Counted from the stretch's first letter, positions 6,953 through 16,571 are shown. The stretch: DNA of 64,000 nucleotides from Gandjariella thermophila (GCF_005405885.1 NZ_BJFL01000016.1:50330-114329); one strand, 5' to 3'. A program made the numbers and translations. Notes: generated by a model from the letters alone, not told the origin.

Positions 6953-9498
6953 CTACAGCCGGGGGTCGACGGCCTCGGACTCCAGCGCCAGGACGGCGAA
7001 CACCGGTTCGTGCACCCGCCACAGCGGTTCCCCGGCCACCGCGCGGCGCAGCGACTCCAGGCCGAGGGCGTACTCCCGGAGCGCCAGCGATCGCTTGCGG
7101 CCGAGGTGACGTTGCCGGAGCCGGTCGAGGTTGCCGGGTTCGAGGTAGTCCGGCCCGTAGACCAGTCGCAGGTACTCGCGGCCGCGCACCTTCAGCCCCG
7201 GCTGCACCAGCCCCCGCGGCCCGTGGACGAGGTTGGCCGCGGGTTTCACCACCATGCCCTCACCGCCGGTGCCGGTCAGTTCCTCCCACCAGGACACCGC
7301 GGCCGCGGTCGACGCGGGGTCGTCCAGGTCGACCGGCAGGCGGCGGGTGCCGCGCAGCAGGTCGGGGTCGGCGGCGGCCAGCCGGTCCGCGATCGCCAGG
7401 TGCCAGCCGTGGTCTTGGGTCTCGTAGCCGGCCCGGTCGCTGGCCAGGACCTGGAAGGGTGCCAGGGCCACGCCGGACAGCCCGTCGGTGGGCCAGTGGT
7501 AGCCGCGGTAGGCGCGGGTGAACGCCTCGGCGTTGGCCGCCCGGGACCGGGTGCGGGCCAACAGGTCGGCGACGTCCAGGCCGCGGTCGCTGGCGCGCCG
7601 CAGCACGGCGACGGCGGCGGGCAGCGCCGACCGGGCGGCCGCGCCCACCGCGGCGTACTGCTGGCGCAGCAGGTCCTCGGCCTTCGCCGACCAGGGCAGC
7701 AGCTCACCGTCGAGCAGCAGCCATGCCGCGTCGAGTTCGGCCCACAGCCCGGCCCGGTCGGCCGCCGCCCGCACCCGGGCCAGCAGTTGCTCGGTGCGCT
7801 CGGCGTCGAAGAACCGCCGCCCGGTGCGGGTGTAGACGGCGCCGGTGACGCCCGGGTCGGCGCCGAACCGGTCCCTGGCGACCCGCTCGTCCCGGCACAC
7901 CAGGGTCACCGCGCGCGAGCCCATGTGCTTCTCCTCGCAGACGACCCGGGTGACGCCGGCGCCGCGGTAGGCGTGGAACGCCTCGTCCGGATGTTCCAGG
8001 AACTCCGGGCGCGCCGAGGTGGGGCAGGGCGCCATGGTCGGCGGCAGGTAGATCAGCCAGCGGGGATGCAGCGCGAACCGGCTCATCACCTCCAGCGCGC
8101 CGGCCGCCTGGTCCTCCCGGACGGTGATCCGGCCGTGGTGGGCGGTGGCCACGACCCGCCTGCCGGTCACGTCGGTGAGGTCCAGTTCGCCCGGTCCTCG
8201 CCGGTCCTCCCCGGCCGGGCGCAGCGGCTTGACCGGCTGGTACCACTCGCGCTCGGCCGGCACCGAGACGAGTTCGCGCTCCGGGTAGCGCAGCGCGGTG
8301 AGCCGGCCGCCGAACACGCAGCCGGTGTCCACGCAGATGGTGTTGTTGACCCACTCCGGGTCCACGGTCGGCGTGTGCCCGTACACCACCATCGCGCGGC
8401 CCCGGTAGTCGTTCGCCCACGGGTAGCGGACCGGCAGGCCGTACTCGTCGGTCTCCCCGGTGGTGTCGCCGTACAGCGCGAAGCTGCGTACCCGCCCCGA
8501 GGCGCGGCCGTGGTACTCCTCCTTCAGGCCGGCGTGCGCGACCACCAGCCGGCCGCCGTCCAGCACCAGGTGGGACACCAGGCCGTCGCAGAACAGCTCG
8601 ACCTCCCTGGTGAACTCCTCGCCCTCGGCGGACAGTTGCTCCAGCGTCTCGGCGAGCCCGTGGCTGACCTTGACATTGCGCCCGCGCAGCGCGCGCACCA
8701 GCTTGTTCTCGTGGTTGCCCGGCACCGCCATCGCGTGCCCGGCGCCGACCATGCCCATCACCAGCCGCAGCACGCCCGGCGAGTCGGGGCCGCGGTCCAC
8801 CAGGTCGCCGACGAACACGGCCGTGCGCCCGTCCGGGTGCTTGGCGTCGACGGGGCGCCCCGCGCCGTCGCGGACGAGCCGGTGCCGAGCCGGGTCAACA
8901 GCGACTCCAACTCGGCGCGGCAGCCGTGCACGTCCCCGATCACGTCGAACGGGCCGGTCTCGTGCCGGTGGTCGTTGCGCAGCTTCTCCCGGACGATCCG
9001 CGCCGCGTCCACCTCCTCGACGCCGCGGAGTACGTGCACCACGCGGAAGCCCTCCCTGGCCAGGCCGCGCAGCGAGCGGCGAAGCTGGCCGTGCTGCCGG
9101 CGCACCACCCCGGCACCGAAATCGCGGTCGGCGCGGGCGGCGTTGCGGGCCACGCACACGTCCTCGGGCACGTCGAGCACGATGGCCACCGGGAGGACGT
9201 CGTGCGCGCGGGCCAGGTCGACCAGTTGCCGGCGCGCGTCCTGCTGCACGTTGGTGGCGTCGACCACGGTGAGCCGGCCGGCGGCCAGCCGCCTGCCGGC
9301 GATGAGGTGCAGCACCTCGAAGGCGGCCGGGGTGGCGGACTGGTCGTTCTCGTCGTCGGCCACCAGGCCGCGGCAGAAGTCGCTGGAGATCACCTCGTAG
9401 CGCCCGAAGTGCTTCGCCGCGAAGCTGGACTTGCCGGACCCGGACACGCCGACCAGCACGACCAGGGACAGCTCGGGAATCGGCAGCTCCCGGATCAC
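6953..9498 (-). pseudogene. pnkp: Pnkp: polynucleotide kinase-phosphatase-ligase for RNA repair, frameshifted
   Basis: Across two frames the sequence encodes a full bacterial Pnkp of about 848 residues. The kinase has the P-loop GVSGSGKSS (residues about 16-24). A metallophosphatase has GDVHG, GDLVDRG and GNHE. The C-terminal adenylyltransferase carries the nucleotidyl-lysine motif KHMGSRA. This enzyme heals and seals broken RNA after Hen1 methylates the 3' end. The frame breaks between 8883 and 8884 on the plus strand: the minus-strand text reads ctcggc-accggctc where a T inserted before acc would restore LGYRLVRDG. As given, translation yields kinase plus a short piece of phosphatase. The GTG start overlaps the hen1 stop (GTGA). 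A sequencing error is possible. Confidence 0.85.
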
Positions 9499-10928
9499 GG
9501 GCTCACCTCCGTGTCGGCGCGCCGGAACACGGCCATCTGGGTGGGCGGGCCGACCTCCGGGTCGTCCTCGCCGACGGGCCGGAACCGCACCCGGTACCCG
9601 GCGTGCGCCGCGACCCGCTCCGCCCACGCGCGGAACTCGGCCCTGCACCACTCGAACCGGTGGTCGGGATGGCGGGGCGCGCCGGGCGGCAGCCACCGGA
9701 ACCGCACGTTGTGCTCGGCGTTCGGCGTGGTCACCAGCACCGTCGCCGGCCGGGCCAGGTGGAGGACGTTGTGTTCCAGCGCGGGCAGCCGGTCCGGGTC
9801 CACGTGCTCGATCACCTCCATTAGGACCGCGGCGTCGAATCCGGCGAGCCGCCGGTCGCGGTAGGTCAGCGAGGACTGCCACAGCCGCAGGCGTTCCCGC
9901 TGCCGGTCCGGCAGCCGGTCCAGGCCGAGCCGGCGTTCGGCCGCCCGGAGCGCCCGGTCGGCCACGTCGACGCCGACCACCTCGGTGAAGGACGGGTCGG
10001 CGAGCAGCTCACGCAGCAGCGCGCCCTCACCGCAGCCGAGGTCGACCACCCGGGACGCCCGTGCCTCGCGCAGCTCCGCGAAGACCGCCTGCCGGCGCTG
10101 CCGGGCCAGCGACTCGCGGTGCGGTGCGTCCGCGCCGGCCTCCTCGTCGGTGGGCGTGCCGCCGTCCAGCCCCTCCAGCTCGGCCAGCCTGGCCACCGCG
10201 TCGTTCACCAGGCCGCGCTGGTTGACCAGGTACCGGCGGGTGATCAGGTCGCGTTCCGGATGGTCCGGCAGCCAGGTCCCGGCGGTGCGCAGCAGCTTGT
10301 CCACCTCGTCGGCGCCCACCCAGTAGTGCTTGGCGTCGTCCAGCACCGGAAGCAGCACGTAGAGGTGGCGGAGCGCGTCGGCCAGCCGCTGCTCCCCGGT
10401 GAGCCGAAGGTCGACGTGGTGGGAGTCGCCCCATTCCGGCACCTCGGGGTCCAGCGGCAGCGGGGTCGCGTCCACCCGCCACCCCAGCGGCGCGAACAGC
10501 CGCTCGGCCAGGTCCGGGCCGCCGCGGCAGGGCACCGCCGGGAGTTCCACCCGCAGCGGCCACCGCCGGTCGACCAGGTCGGGGCGCTGCTCGCAGCGTC
10601 CGGCCATGGCCGTGCCGAACACCCGTCGCACCGCGACCGCCAGCATCGACGACGCCGCGTAGGGCCGGTCGTTGACGTACTGCCCGAGGGCGAACGCGTC
10701 CCCGCCGGACCGCCCGCGCCGCACCAGGCCGACCGGGTCCACCTCGAGCAGCACCGCGACCGTGCACCGGTCGTCGGTCGCCTCCGGGTAGCAGACGTGC
10801 ACCCGGCCGACGGACTCGTCGAAGGTCTGCGCCCGTCCCGGATGCTTGTGCAGCAGGTAGCCCAGGTCGGTGGCACGTGTCTCCGCCGGGGCGGCATCGG
10901 GAACGGTGGACGTGAGGGTCAGCAGCAC
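9495..10928 (-). CDS. hen1: Hen1: 3'-terminal RNA ribose 2'-O-methyltransferase
   Basis: A 477-residue protein with the two-part layout of bacterial Hen1. An N-terminal domain (residues 1 to about 260, starting LLTLTSTVPDA with DLGYLLHKHP) is specific to these proteins and stimulates the ligase. A C-terminal SAM methyltransferase has VDLGCGEGALL (motif I), the metal-binding EVIEHVDPDRL and TTPNAEHNVRF that mark the Hen1 family. It adds a 2'-O-methyl group at the repair junction of cleaved RNA so that the sealed product resists renewed cleavage. It overlaps pnkp by 4 bp, forming the classic two-gene repair operon. The GTG at 10928 was chosen because the conserved N-terminus starts there; no strong ribosome site is visible. 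Confidence 0.92.
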   Translation of the reverse strand: MLLTLTSTVPDAAPAETRATDLGYLLHKHPGRAQTFDESVGRVHVCYPEATDDRCTVAVLLEVDPVGLVRRGRSGGDAFALGQYVNDRPYAASSMLAVAVRRVFGTAMAGRCEQRPDLVDRRWPLRVELPAVPCRGGPDLAERLFAPLGWRVDATPLPLDPEVPEWGDSHHVDLRLTGEQRLADALRHLYVLLPVLDDAKHYWVGADEVDKLLRTAGTWLPDHPERDLITRRYLVNQRGLVNDAVARLAELEGLDGGTPTDEEAGADAPHRESLARQRRQAVFAELREARASRVVDLGCGEGALLRELLADPSFTEVVGVDVADRALRAAERRLGLDRLPDRQRERLRLWQSSLTYRDRRLAGFDAAVLMEVIEHVDPDRLPALEHNVLHLARPATVLVTTPNAEHNVRFRWLPPGAPRHPDHRFEWCRAEFRAWAERVAAHAGYRVRFRPVGEDDPEVGPPTQMAVFRRADTEVSP

Positions 10929-10943
10929 GCCGTGAGTGTGCCC

Positions 10944-10970
10944 AATCCGGCGGCCCGCGTCCGCCGGATT
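10944..10970. promoter_or_regulatory. Perfect inverted repeat between hen1 and the acyl-CoA dehydrogenase gene
   Basis: AATCCGGCGG (10944-10953) and CCGCCGGATT (10961-10970) form 10-bp perfect arms around a 7-bp spacer. It lies 16 bp upstream of the hen1 start, in the 117-bp divergent promoter region. It could be an operator controlling the RNA repair operon or the divergent gene. A terminator role is unlikely because no gene ends here. Confidence 0.5.
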
Positions 10971-11045
10971 AGGTGATCGACGGCGGCGAACGGCAGCGGC
11001 GTTAGGGTGCGGTCGCGCCGGTGACCGGGCACGGGGAGGGCAGCG

Positions 11046-12200
11046 ATGGACGGGCTGGATGAGGAGCAGCGGGCGATCGTCGCCACGGTCCGCGACTTCG
11101 TCGACCGGGAGGTCCGGCCGGTCGCGCGCGAGCTGGAGCACGGCAACACCTATCCGGAGCGGCTCATCGAGCAGATGAAGCGGCTCGGCGTGTTCGGGCT
11201 GGTGATTCCGCCGCCGTACGGGGACCTGCGGGTGTCCACCGAGTGCTACGCGCTGGTGACCGAGGAGTTGGCGCGTGGCTGGATGAGCCTGGCCGGCGCC
11301 ATGGGCGGGCACACCGTGGTGGCCACGCTGCTGCTGGCCTACGGCACCGAGGAGCAGAAGCGGCGCTACCTGCCCCGGATGGCCACCGGCGAGCTGCGCG
11401 CGACCATGGCGCTCACCGAACCGGGCGGCGGGTCGGACCTGCAGGCCATGCGTACGGTGGCCTGCCGCGACGGCGACGGGTACGTGGTCAACGGCAGCAA
11501 GACCTGGATCACCAACGCGCGTCGCGCCGGGCTGGTCGCGCTGCTGTGCAAGACCGATCCGGAGGCCCGGCCGGCGTACCGGGGAATCAGCATCCTGCTG
11601 GTGGAGAAGGGCCCCGGGTTCTCGGTGTCCCGTGATCTGCCCAAGCTCGGGTACAAGGGCGTGGAAAGCTGCGAACTGTCCTTTTCGGACTTCCGGGTGC
11701 CCGCGGCCGCGTTGCTCGGTGAGCGGGAGGGTGAGGGTTTCGCGCAGATGATGCGCGGCCTGGAGATCGGGCGCATCCAGGTGGCCGCGCGGGCCACCGG
11801 GGTGGCGCGGGCCGCGTTCGACGACGCGCTGCGCTACGCCCAGGAGCGGGAGAGCTTCGGCCGGCCGATCTGGCAGCACCAGTCGATCGGCAACTACCTC
11901 GCCACGATGGCCAGCAAGCTGACCGCCGCGCGGCAACTGCTGCTGCACGCCGCGCGACGGTTCGACTCGGGGGAGCGCTCCGATCTGGAGGCGGGCATGG
12001 CCAAGCTGTTCTGCTCCGAGGTCGCCATGGAGGTAGCGCTCAATGCGCTGCGCATCCACGGCGGTTACGGCTACTCCACCGAGTTCGACGTGGAGCGGTA
12101 CTTCCGGGACGCCCCGCTGATGATCGTCGGCGAGGGCACCAATGAGATCCAGCAGAACGTGATCGCCCGCCAACTCGTCGCCCGCGGCGGCCTGGAGTAG
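11046..12200 (+). CDS. Acyl-CoA dehydrogenase
   Basis: A 384-residue flavoprotein spanning the complete ACAD fold: helical N-domain (DEEQRAIVATVRDFVDREV), beta domain with ATMALTEPGGGSDLQAM and NGSKTWITNA, and C-terminal helices with IHGGYGYSTEFDVERYFRDA. The catalytic base is present as Glu in the GEGTNEIQ segment near residue 364. It oxidises an acyl-CoA to the 2,3-enoyl-CoA with FAD and passes electrons to ETF. The neighbouring CYP142-like P450 downstream would fit degradation of a steroid or branched side chain, but no diagnostic residue fixes chain length. GGGAGGG a few nt before ATG 11046 supports the start. Confidence 0.9.
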   Translation: MDGLDEEQRAIVATVRDFVDREVRPVARELEHGNTYPERLIEQMKRLGVFGLVIPPPYGDLRVSTECYALVTEELARGWMSLAGAMGGHTVVATLLLAYGTEEQKRRYLPRMATGELRATMALTEPGGGSDLQAMRTVACRDGDGYVVNGSKTWITNARRAGLVALLCKTDPEARPAYRGISILLVEKGPGFSVSRDLPKLGYKGVESCELSFSDFRVPAAALLGEREGEGFAQMMRGLEIGRIQVAARATGVARAAFDDALRYAQERESFGRPIWQHQSIGNYLATMASKLTAARQLLLHAARRFDSGERSDLEAGMAKLFCSEVAMEVALNALRIHGGYGYSTEFDVERYFRDAPLMIVGEGTNEIQQNVIARQLVARGGLE

Positions 12201-12330
12201 CACGCGAACACCGCCGGGGCTGGACCGACCACCCGCGGCATCGGCAGCCAAGCGCTTGTTCGGCCTGTTGCCGCGCCGAGCTGGACGCTAGTCTGGACAG
12301 TAGTCTTGCAACGCGCGAGAGGCCACCGCG

Positions 12331-13497
12331 ATGGACATCGACCTGCTCGACGGCGACCTATACGCGGGCGATCCCGGCCCGGTCTACGCCTGGCTGCGCG
12401 GCAACGCGCCGGTCTACCACGACGCGGCGAACCGGCTGTGGGGCGTCTCCCGGCACGCCGACATCTGCGCGATCGAGCGCGACCAGACACTGTGGACCAA
12501 CTCCGGCGGCTACCGCCCGCAGCTCATGCCCGCCGACCCGTCGATGATCGGCACCGACGACCCGGAGCACACCCGGCGCCGGCGGCTGGTGTACCACCGG
12601 TTCACCCCGCGCGCGGTGCTCGAGTACGCGGACCGGATCCGGGCCACGGTGTCCGAACTGCTGGACGCCGCGCTGGCCGAGGGCACGGTGGACGCGGTGC
12701 CCGCGCTGGCCGCGCCGCTTCCGGCCCGCACCATCGGTTGGCTGCTCGGCTTCCCCGAGGACGCCTGGCCCCGGCTTGCGCACTGGTCGGCCGCCGCGGT
12801 GGTGGCCGGCGGCGGCCAGCGCTACATCACCGAGGCGGCCACGGTCGCCGCCGCCGAGTACGCCGAGGCCGTGCTGGGCATGGCCGAGGACCGCAGCGGC
12901 CGGGCCACCGGCGACCTGCTGTCGGTGTGGTGCAACGTCGGCGACGGCGACCCGAACTACGACGAGGCCGAACTCGCGCACGAGGCGCTGCTGCTCCTGG
13001 TCGGCGGCGCGGAGACCACCCGCACGGTGATCGCCGGCGCGATCGACGCGCTGATCCGGCACCCCGACCAGTGGGACCTGCTGCGCGCCGACCCGGCACT
13101 GGTGGAGAACGCGGTCGAGGAGTTCATTCGGTGGACCACGCCGATCCTCAACATGTGCCGGGTGGCCGCCGCCGACGCGGAGATCGCCGGCCAGCGCATT
13201 CCGGCGGGCGGCCAGGTGATGCTGATGTACGGGTCGGCCAACTGGGACGAGGCGGTGTTCACCGACCCGGACGCCTTCGACGTGACCCGGCCCGCCGGCG
13301 GGCACATCGCGTTCGGCCTGGGCACGCACTTCTGCCTGGGCGCCGCGCTCGCCCGGCTGGAACTGCGGCTGTTCTTCGAGGAGTTCGTCCGCCGGGTGGG
13401 CACCGCGGAGCGGGCGGACGAGGTGGGTCCGCGCATCCTGCCGAACGCGTTCGTCCGGGGCGTCACCTCCTTCCCGGTCCGGCTCACGCCCCGCTGA
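12331..13497 (+). CDS. Cytochrome P450, CYP142-like
   Basis: A complete 388-residue bacterial P450. It has the I-helix LLLLVGGAETTRT (residues 221-233; oxygen-binding Glu-Thr present), the ExxR segment EEFIRW, and the heme loop FGLGTHFCLGAALARLE with the Cys ligand. From memory, the stretches DQWDLLRADPALVE, NMCRVAAADAEI, SANWDEAVF and GTHFCLG follow the mycobacterial CYP142 pattern closely; those enzymes hydroxylate the terminal methyl of the cholesterol side chain. A steroid or related terpenoid substrate is therefore a reasonable inference, not proven. Electrons could come from the ferredoxin/reductase pair at 16.7-18.2 kb. Two TAGTCT direct repeats (12289, 12301) precede the gene. Confidence 0.88.
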   Translation: MDIDLLDGDLYAGDPGPVYAWLRGNAPVYHDAANRLWGVSRHADICAIERDQTLWTNSGGYRPQLMPADPSMIGTDDPEHTRRRRLVYHRFTPRAVLEYADRIRATVSELLDAALAEGTVDAVPALAAPLPARTIGWLLGFPEDAWPRLAHWSAAAVVAGGGQRYITEAATVAAAEYAEAVLGMAEDRSGRATGDLLSVWCNVGDGDPNYDEAELAHEALLLLVGGAETTRTVIAGAIDALIRHPDQWDLLRADPALVENAVEEFIRWTTPILNMCRVAAADAEIAGQRIPAGGQVMLMYGSANWDEAVFTDPDAFDVTRPAGGHIAFGLGTHFCLGAALARLELRLFFEEFVRRVGTAERADEVGPRILPNAFVRGVTSFPVRLTPR

Positions 13498-13854
13498 CCC
13501 ACGATCGGCGTGCTGTTCCGCGGGGGACAGCGCGCGGCGGCCGGGTTCGAGCAGGCTGCGGGCCATCCGCTCGGCCGCTCCGCACGACCGGCCGACCATG
13601 CGACGGAGCCGCGCTGCGCGGGTTTGGCCGCGGCGCCCAGCGGGCAATCAACGGAAAAGAATTGCACCGCACAAATGTTGTCCTAGCCGACAGTTGTGCG
13701 GGACGGTGCGACGGGCAGCGGCGGGCGGGTGGCGTGGGATGCCGCCGCGGCCAAGGCCGCGTTCGGGTTTCGCGGCGGCAGGGTATCCGCGGGTTACGGC
13801 GATGTGCGGCGCTGGCCCGCCGGCACGGTGAGCGCGGAGAGGAGCACGAACGCG
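13498..13854. other. Intergenic region with nested inverted repeats
   Basis: No convincing gene lies in these 357 bp. CCGCACAA (13667-13674) and TTGTGCGG (13694-13701) form perfect 8-bp arms around 19 bp, which itself contains TGTC/GACA half-sites. ACAA-ATG-TTGT (13671-13681) overlaps the left arm and resembles the GACAAC/GTTGTC operator at 1240-1255. The surrounding DNA is locally less GC-rich. This is the likely promoter/operator region of the following SDR gene. Confidence 0.5.
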
Positions 13855-14886
13855 ATGGCCGGACATGCTGGACTGCGGGATCGGGTCGCCGTGGTCACCG
13901 GCGCCAGCGGCGGCGTCGGCCGGGTGACCGCGCGGTTGCTCGGCGAGCGGGGCGCCGCGGTGGCGTTGCTGGCCCGCGGCGAGGTGGGCCTGGAGGCCGC
14001 CGCGAAGGACGTGCGGGACGCCGGTGGCCGCGCGCTACCGGTGGCCGTCGACGCCAGCCACTACCCGGCGATGCGGGACGCCGCGGAGCGGGTGGAGGCC
14101 GAGCTGGGGCCGATCGACGTGTGGATCAACACCGCGTTCAGCTCGGTGTTCGGCCCGTTCACCGAGCTGGACCCGGAGGAGTTCGAACGGGTCACCCGGG
14201 TCACCTACCTGGGGTTCGTCTGGGGCACCCGGGTGGCGCTGGAGCGGATGCGCCGACGCGACCGCGGCGTGATCGTGCAGACCGGGTCGGCGCTGGCCTA
14301 CCGTGGTGTTCCGCTGCAGTCCGCCTACTGCGGGGCCAAGCACGCCATCCAGGGCTTCACTGAGTCGCTGCGCTGCGAGTTGCGGCACGAGAAGAGCAAC
14401 GTGCGGATCACCATGGTGCAGTTGCCGGCGGTCAACACGCCGCAGTTCGACTGGGTGCTCTCCCGGCTGCCGAAGCACCCGCAGCCGCTGCCGCCGATCT
14501 ACCAGCCGGAGGTGGCGGCGCGGGCACTGGTGTACGCGGCGGAGCATCCGCGTCGGCGGGAGTACTGGGTGGGCGGCTCCACGGCGCTCACCCTGCTGGC
14601 CAACAAGGTCGCGCCCGGCCTGCTGGACCGCTACCTGGCCCGCACCGGCTACCGGGCCCAGCAGACGTCCTCGCTGCCGCCGACCGGAGTGGGCAACCTG
14701 TGGCAGCCCGCGGACGGCCCCGGCGGCCGGGACTACGGCGCGCACGGCGCCTTCGACCCCTCGGCGCACGGCCGCAGCGTCCAGCTCTGGGCCTCGCAGC
14801 ACCACGGTGCGCTGGCCGGGGCGGCGCTGGCCGGCGGCGCGGTACTCGGCCTGCTGCGCCGCCGCCGGAACGGCCGCCCGGGGTGA
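13855..14886 (+). CDS. SDR family oxidoreductase with C-terminal membrane anchor
   Basis: A 343-residue protein. The N-terminal 250 residues are a classical short-chain dehydrogenase: VVTGASGGVGR (TGxxxGxG cofactor loop, residues 11-21), NTAFSS in place of the NNAG stretch, catalytic Ser in QTGSALAY, and YCGAK (Tyr-x-x-x-Lys). It should oxidise or reduce an alcohol/ketone with NAD(P). A C-terminal extension of about 90 residues ends in a hydrophobic helix and an Arg-rich tail (ALAGAALAGGAVLGLLRRRR), suggesting a tail anchor in the membrane. GAGAGGAG 10-17 nt upstream of ATG 13855 supports the start. It is followed by an enolase-superfamily gene 42 bp downstream, probably in the same unit. Confidence 0.85.
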   Translation: MAGHAGLRDRVAVVTGASGGVGRVTARLLGERGAAVALLARGEVGLEAAAKDVRDAGGRALPVAVDASHYPAMRDAAERVEAELGPIDVWINTAFSSVFGPFTELDPEEFERVTRVTYLGFVWGTRVALERMRRRDRGVIVQTGSALAYRGVPLQSAYCGAKHAIQGFTESLRCELRHEKSNVRITMVQLPAVNTPQFDWVLSRLPKHPQPLPPIYQPEVAARALVYAAEHPRRREYWVGGSTALTLLANKVAPGLLDRYLARTGYRAQQTSSLPPTGVGNLWQPADGPGGRDYGAHGAFDPSAHGRSVQLWASQHHGALAGAALAGGAVLGLLRRRRNGRPG

Positions 14887-14928
14887 GCCGTGGCACCGGC
14901 GACCGCGCGGATCGGACAGGGGTGAAGC

Positions 14929-16053
14929 ATGATGGGCGCCGCCGTGGTGGACGAGGTACGCACGCACGCGTTCACCGTGCCGACCGACGGCCCGGACGGG
15001 GTGGAGTCCGACGGCACGTTGGAGTGGGACTCCACGACGATGGTGCTGGTCGAGGTGTCCGGCGGCGGGCGCACCGGCATCGGCTACACCTACGCCGACG
15101 CGTCGGTGGCCACGCTGATCGACTCGAAGCTGGCCGGGGTGGTGCGCGGCGCGGACGCGGCCACCCCGGCGGCGTGCTGGCGGCCGATGCTCGCCGCGCT
15201 GCGCAACGCCGGCCAGCCTGGGGCCGGTGCCATGGCGGTCGCCGCGGTGGACATCGCGCTGTGGGATCTGCACGCCCGGCTGCTTGGCGTGCCGCTCTAC
15301 CGGGCGCTGCCCGCATGCCACGAGCACGTCCCGGTCTACGGCAGCGGCGGCTTCACCAACTACCCGCTGGACCGGCTCACCGAGCAGCTGGCCGGCTGGG
15401 TGGACAGCGGCATCCCCCGGGTGAAGATGAAGACCTCCCGCGACCCGGACGCCGATCCGCGCCGGCTGTCCGCGGCGCGCAAGGCCATCGGCGACGACGC
15501 GGACCTGTTCGTGGACACCAACGGGGCGCTGGGCCGCAAGGAGGCGCTGTCCTGGGCCTGGCGGTTCCACGACGAGTGGGGCGTCACCTGGTTCGAGGAA
15601 CCGGTGACCTCCCAGGATCTTGACGGGCTGCGCCTGCTCCGGGACCGCGGACCGTCCGGAATGGACATCGCGGCCGGCGAGTACGCCTTCGGGCTGGACG
15701 ACTTCGCCGGCCTGCTGCGCGCGGGCGCGGTGGACTGCTTGCAGGCCGACGTGACCCGCTGCGGTGGGATCACCGGCCTGCTGCAGGCGGCCGGGCTCGC
15801 CGCTGCCTGGCGGGTGGACCTGTCCGCGCACTGCGCACCGGCGGTGTCGGCGCACGCGTTCTGCGCCGTGCCCCGGCTGCGTCACCTGGAGTACTTCCAC
15901 GACCACGTGCGCGTCGAGCGCCTCGCCTTCGCCGGGACTCTCGACCCGGCCGGCGGGGTGCTGCGGCCGGCCACCGACCGCCCGGGACTCGGCCTGGACG
16001 TCCGCTGGAGCGACCTGCAGCCCTACCGGGTCCACGCGACGCGCCGCGACTGA
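14929..16053 (+). CDS. Enolase superfamily enzyme, mandelate racemase/muconate lactonizing type
   Basis: A 374-residue protein with the alpha+beta capping domain followed by the TIM barrel of the mandelate racemase subgroup. Visible active-site elements are the KxK pair in RVKMKTSRD (residues about 165-173), metal ligands Asp in VDTNG, Glu in WFEEP and Glu in AAGEYAF, and a distal base/acid region DLSAHCAP. The reaction would be abstraction of a proton alpha to a carboxylate, as in sugar-acid dehydration or racemisation; the substrate is not predictable. It lies 42 bp downstream of the SDR gene, so the two may act on one pathway. Confidence 0.87.
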   Translation: MMGAAVVDEVRTHAFTVPTDGPDGVESDGTLEWDSTTMVLVEVSGGGRTGIGYTYADASVATLIDSKLAGVVRGADAATPAACWRPMLAALRNAGQPGAGAMAVAAVDIALWDLHARLLGVPLYRALPACHEHVPVYGSGGFTNYPLDRLTEQLAGWVDSGIPRVKMKTSRDPDADPRRLSAARKAIGDDADLFVDTNGALGRKEALSWAWRFHDEWGVTWFEEPVTSQDLDGLRLLRDRGPSGMDIAAGEYAFGLDDFAGLLRAGAVDCLQADVTRCGGITGLLQAAGLAAAWRVDLSAHCAPAVSAHAFCAVPRLRHLEYFHDHVRVERLAFAGTLDPAGGVLRPATDRPGLGLDVRWSDLQPYRVHATRRD

Positions 16054-16091
16054 CCTCCCTGCGCCGCGCGGAAAGGTGCACCGGCCGGCGT

Positions 16092-16571
16092 TCAGCCCGC
16101 GGGTTCGCAGATGACCACCGGGATCTGCCGGTCGGTCCAGGACTGGTACGTCTCGAAGTCCGCGTACATGCGCACCAGCCGGGGCCAGAGCTCGGCGCGC
16201 TCCCGCTCGTCCGCCACCCGCGCGCGCATGCGGCGGGTCTGCCGCCGGATCTGCACGGTGACCTCGGGATCGGCGCGGACGTTGTGGTACCAGGCCGGGT
16301 GGCGCGGCAGGCCGCCCTGGGAGGCCACCAGGATCACCCGCTCACCGTCGGCGAGGTAGAGCAGGGGAGTGGTGTGCCACTGACCGGTGCGCCGCCCCCG
16401 CGTGGTGAGCAGGCAGACCGGAACGCCGCGGGGAAAGGCGCTACCCACCCGCCACCGGCTGCCCAGCAGCCCGCCGGTGGCCCGGTAGATCCGGGTGTTC
16501 AGCCGGGACATGATTCTCATGGCGCGCGGCACGATCGGCGAGTCGAGCTGTGCCGGCCTGGTTCTGCGCAC
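16092..16571 (-). CDS. Deazaflavin (F420)-dependent nitroreductase family protein
   Basis: A 159-residue protein of the Ddn/DUF385 split-barrel family. Typical segments are RIYRATGGLLGSRW near the start, VCLLTTRGRRTGQWHTTPLLYL, VASQGGLPRHPAWYHNVRADPEVTVQ and ERAELWPRLVRMYADFETYQ. Members bind F420 and reduce enones, nitro compounds or quinones. The GTG at 16571 is selected because AGGAGG sits 5 nt upstream; a more distant in-frame codon lacks a ribosome site. It stands between two unrelated units, and its 5' side faces the ferredoxin reductase gene, with which it may be co-transcribed. Confidence 0.87.
   Translation of the reverse strand: MRRTRPAQLDSPIVPRAMRIMSRLNTRIYRATGGLLGSRWRVGSAFPRGVPVCLLTTRGRRTGQWHTTPLLYLADGERVILVASQGGLPRHPAWYHNVRADPEVTVQIRRQTRRMRARVADERERAELWPRLVRMYADFETYQSWTDRQIPVVICEPAG

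Noticed and set aside
6749..9400. 883-codon open frame on the plus strand opposite pnkp
   Set aside because: It lies antisense to clear kinase, phosphatase and ligase motifs, has a Gln/Gly/His/Arg composition typical of reverse-frame reading of GC-rich genes, and shows no domain.
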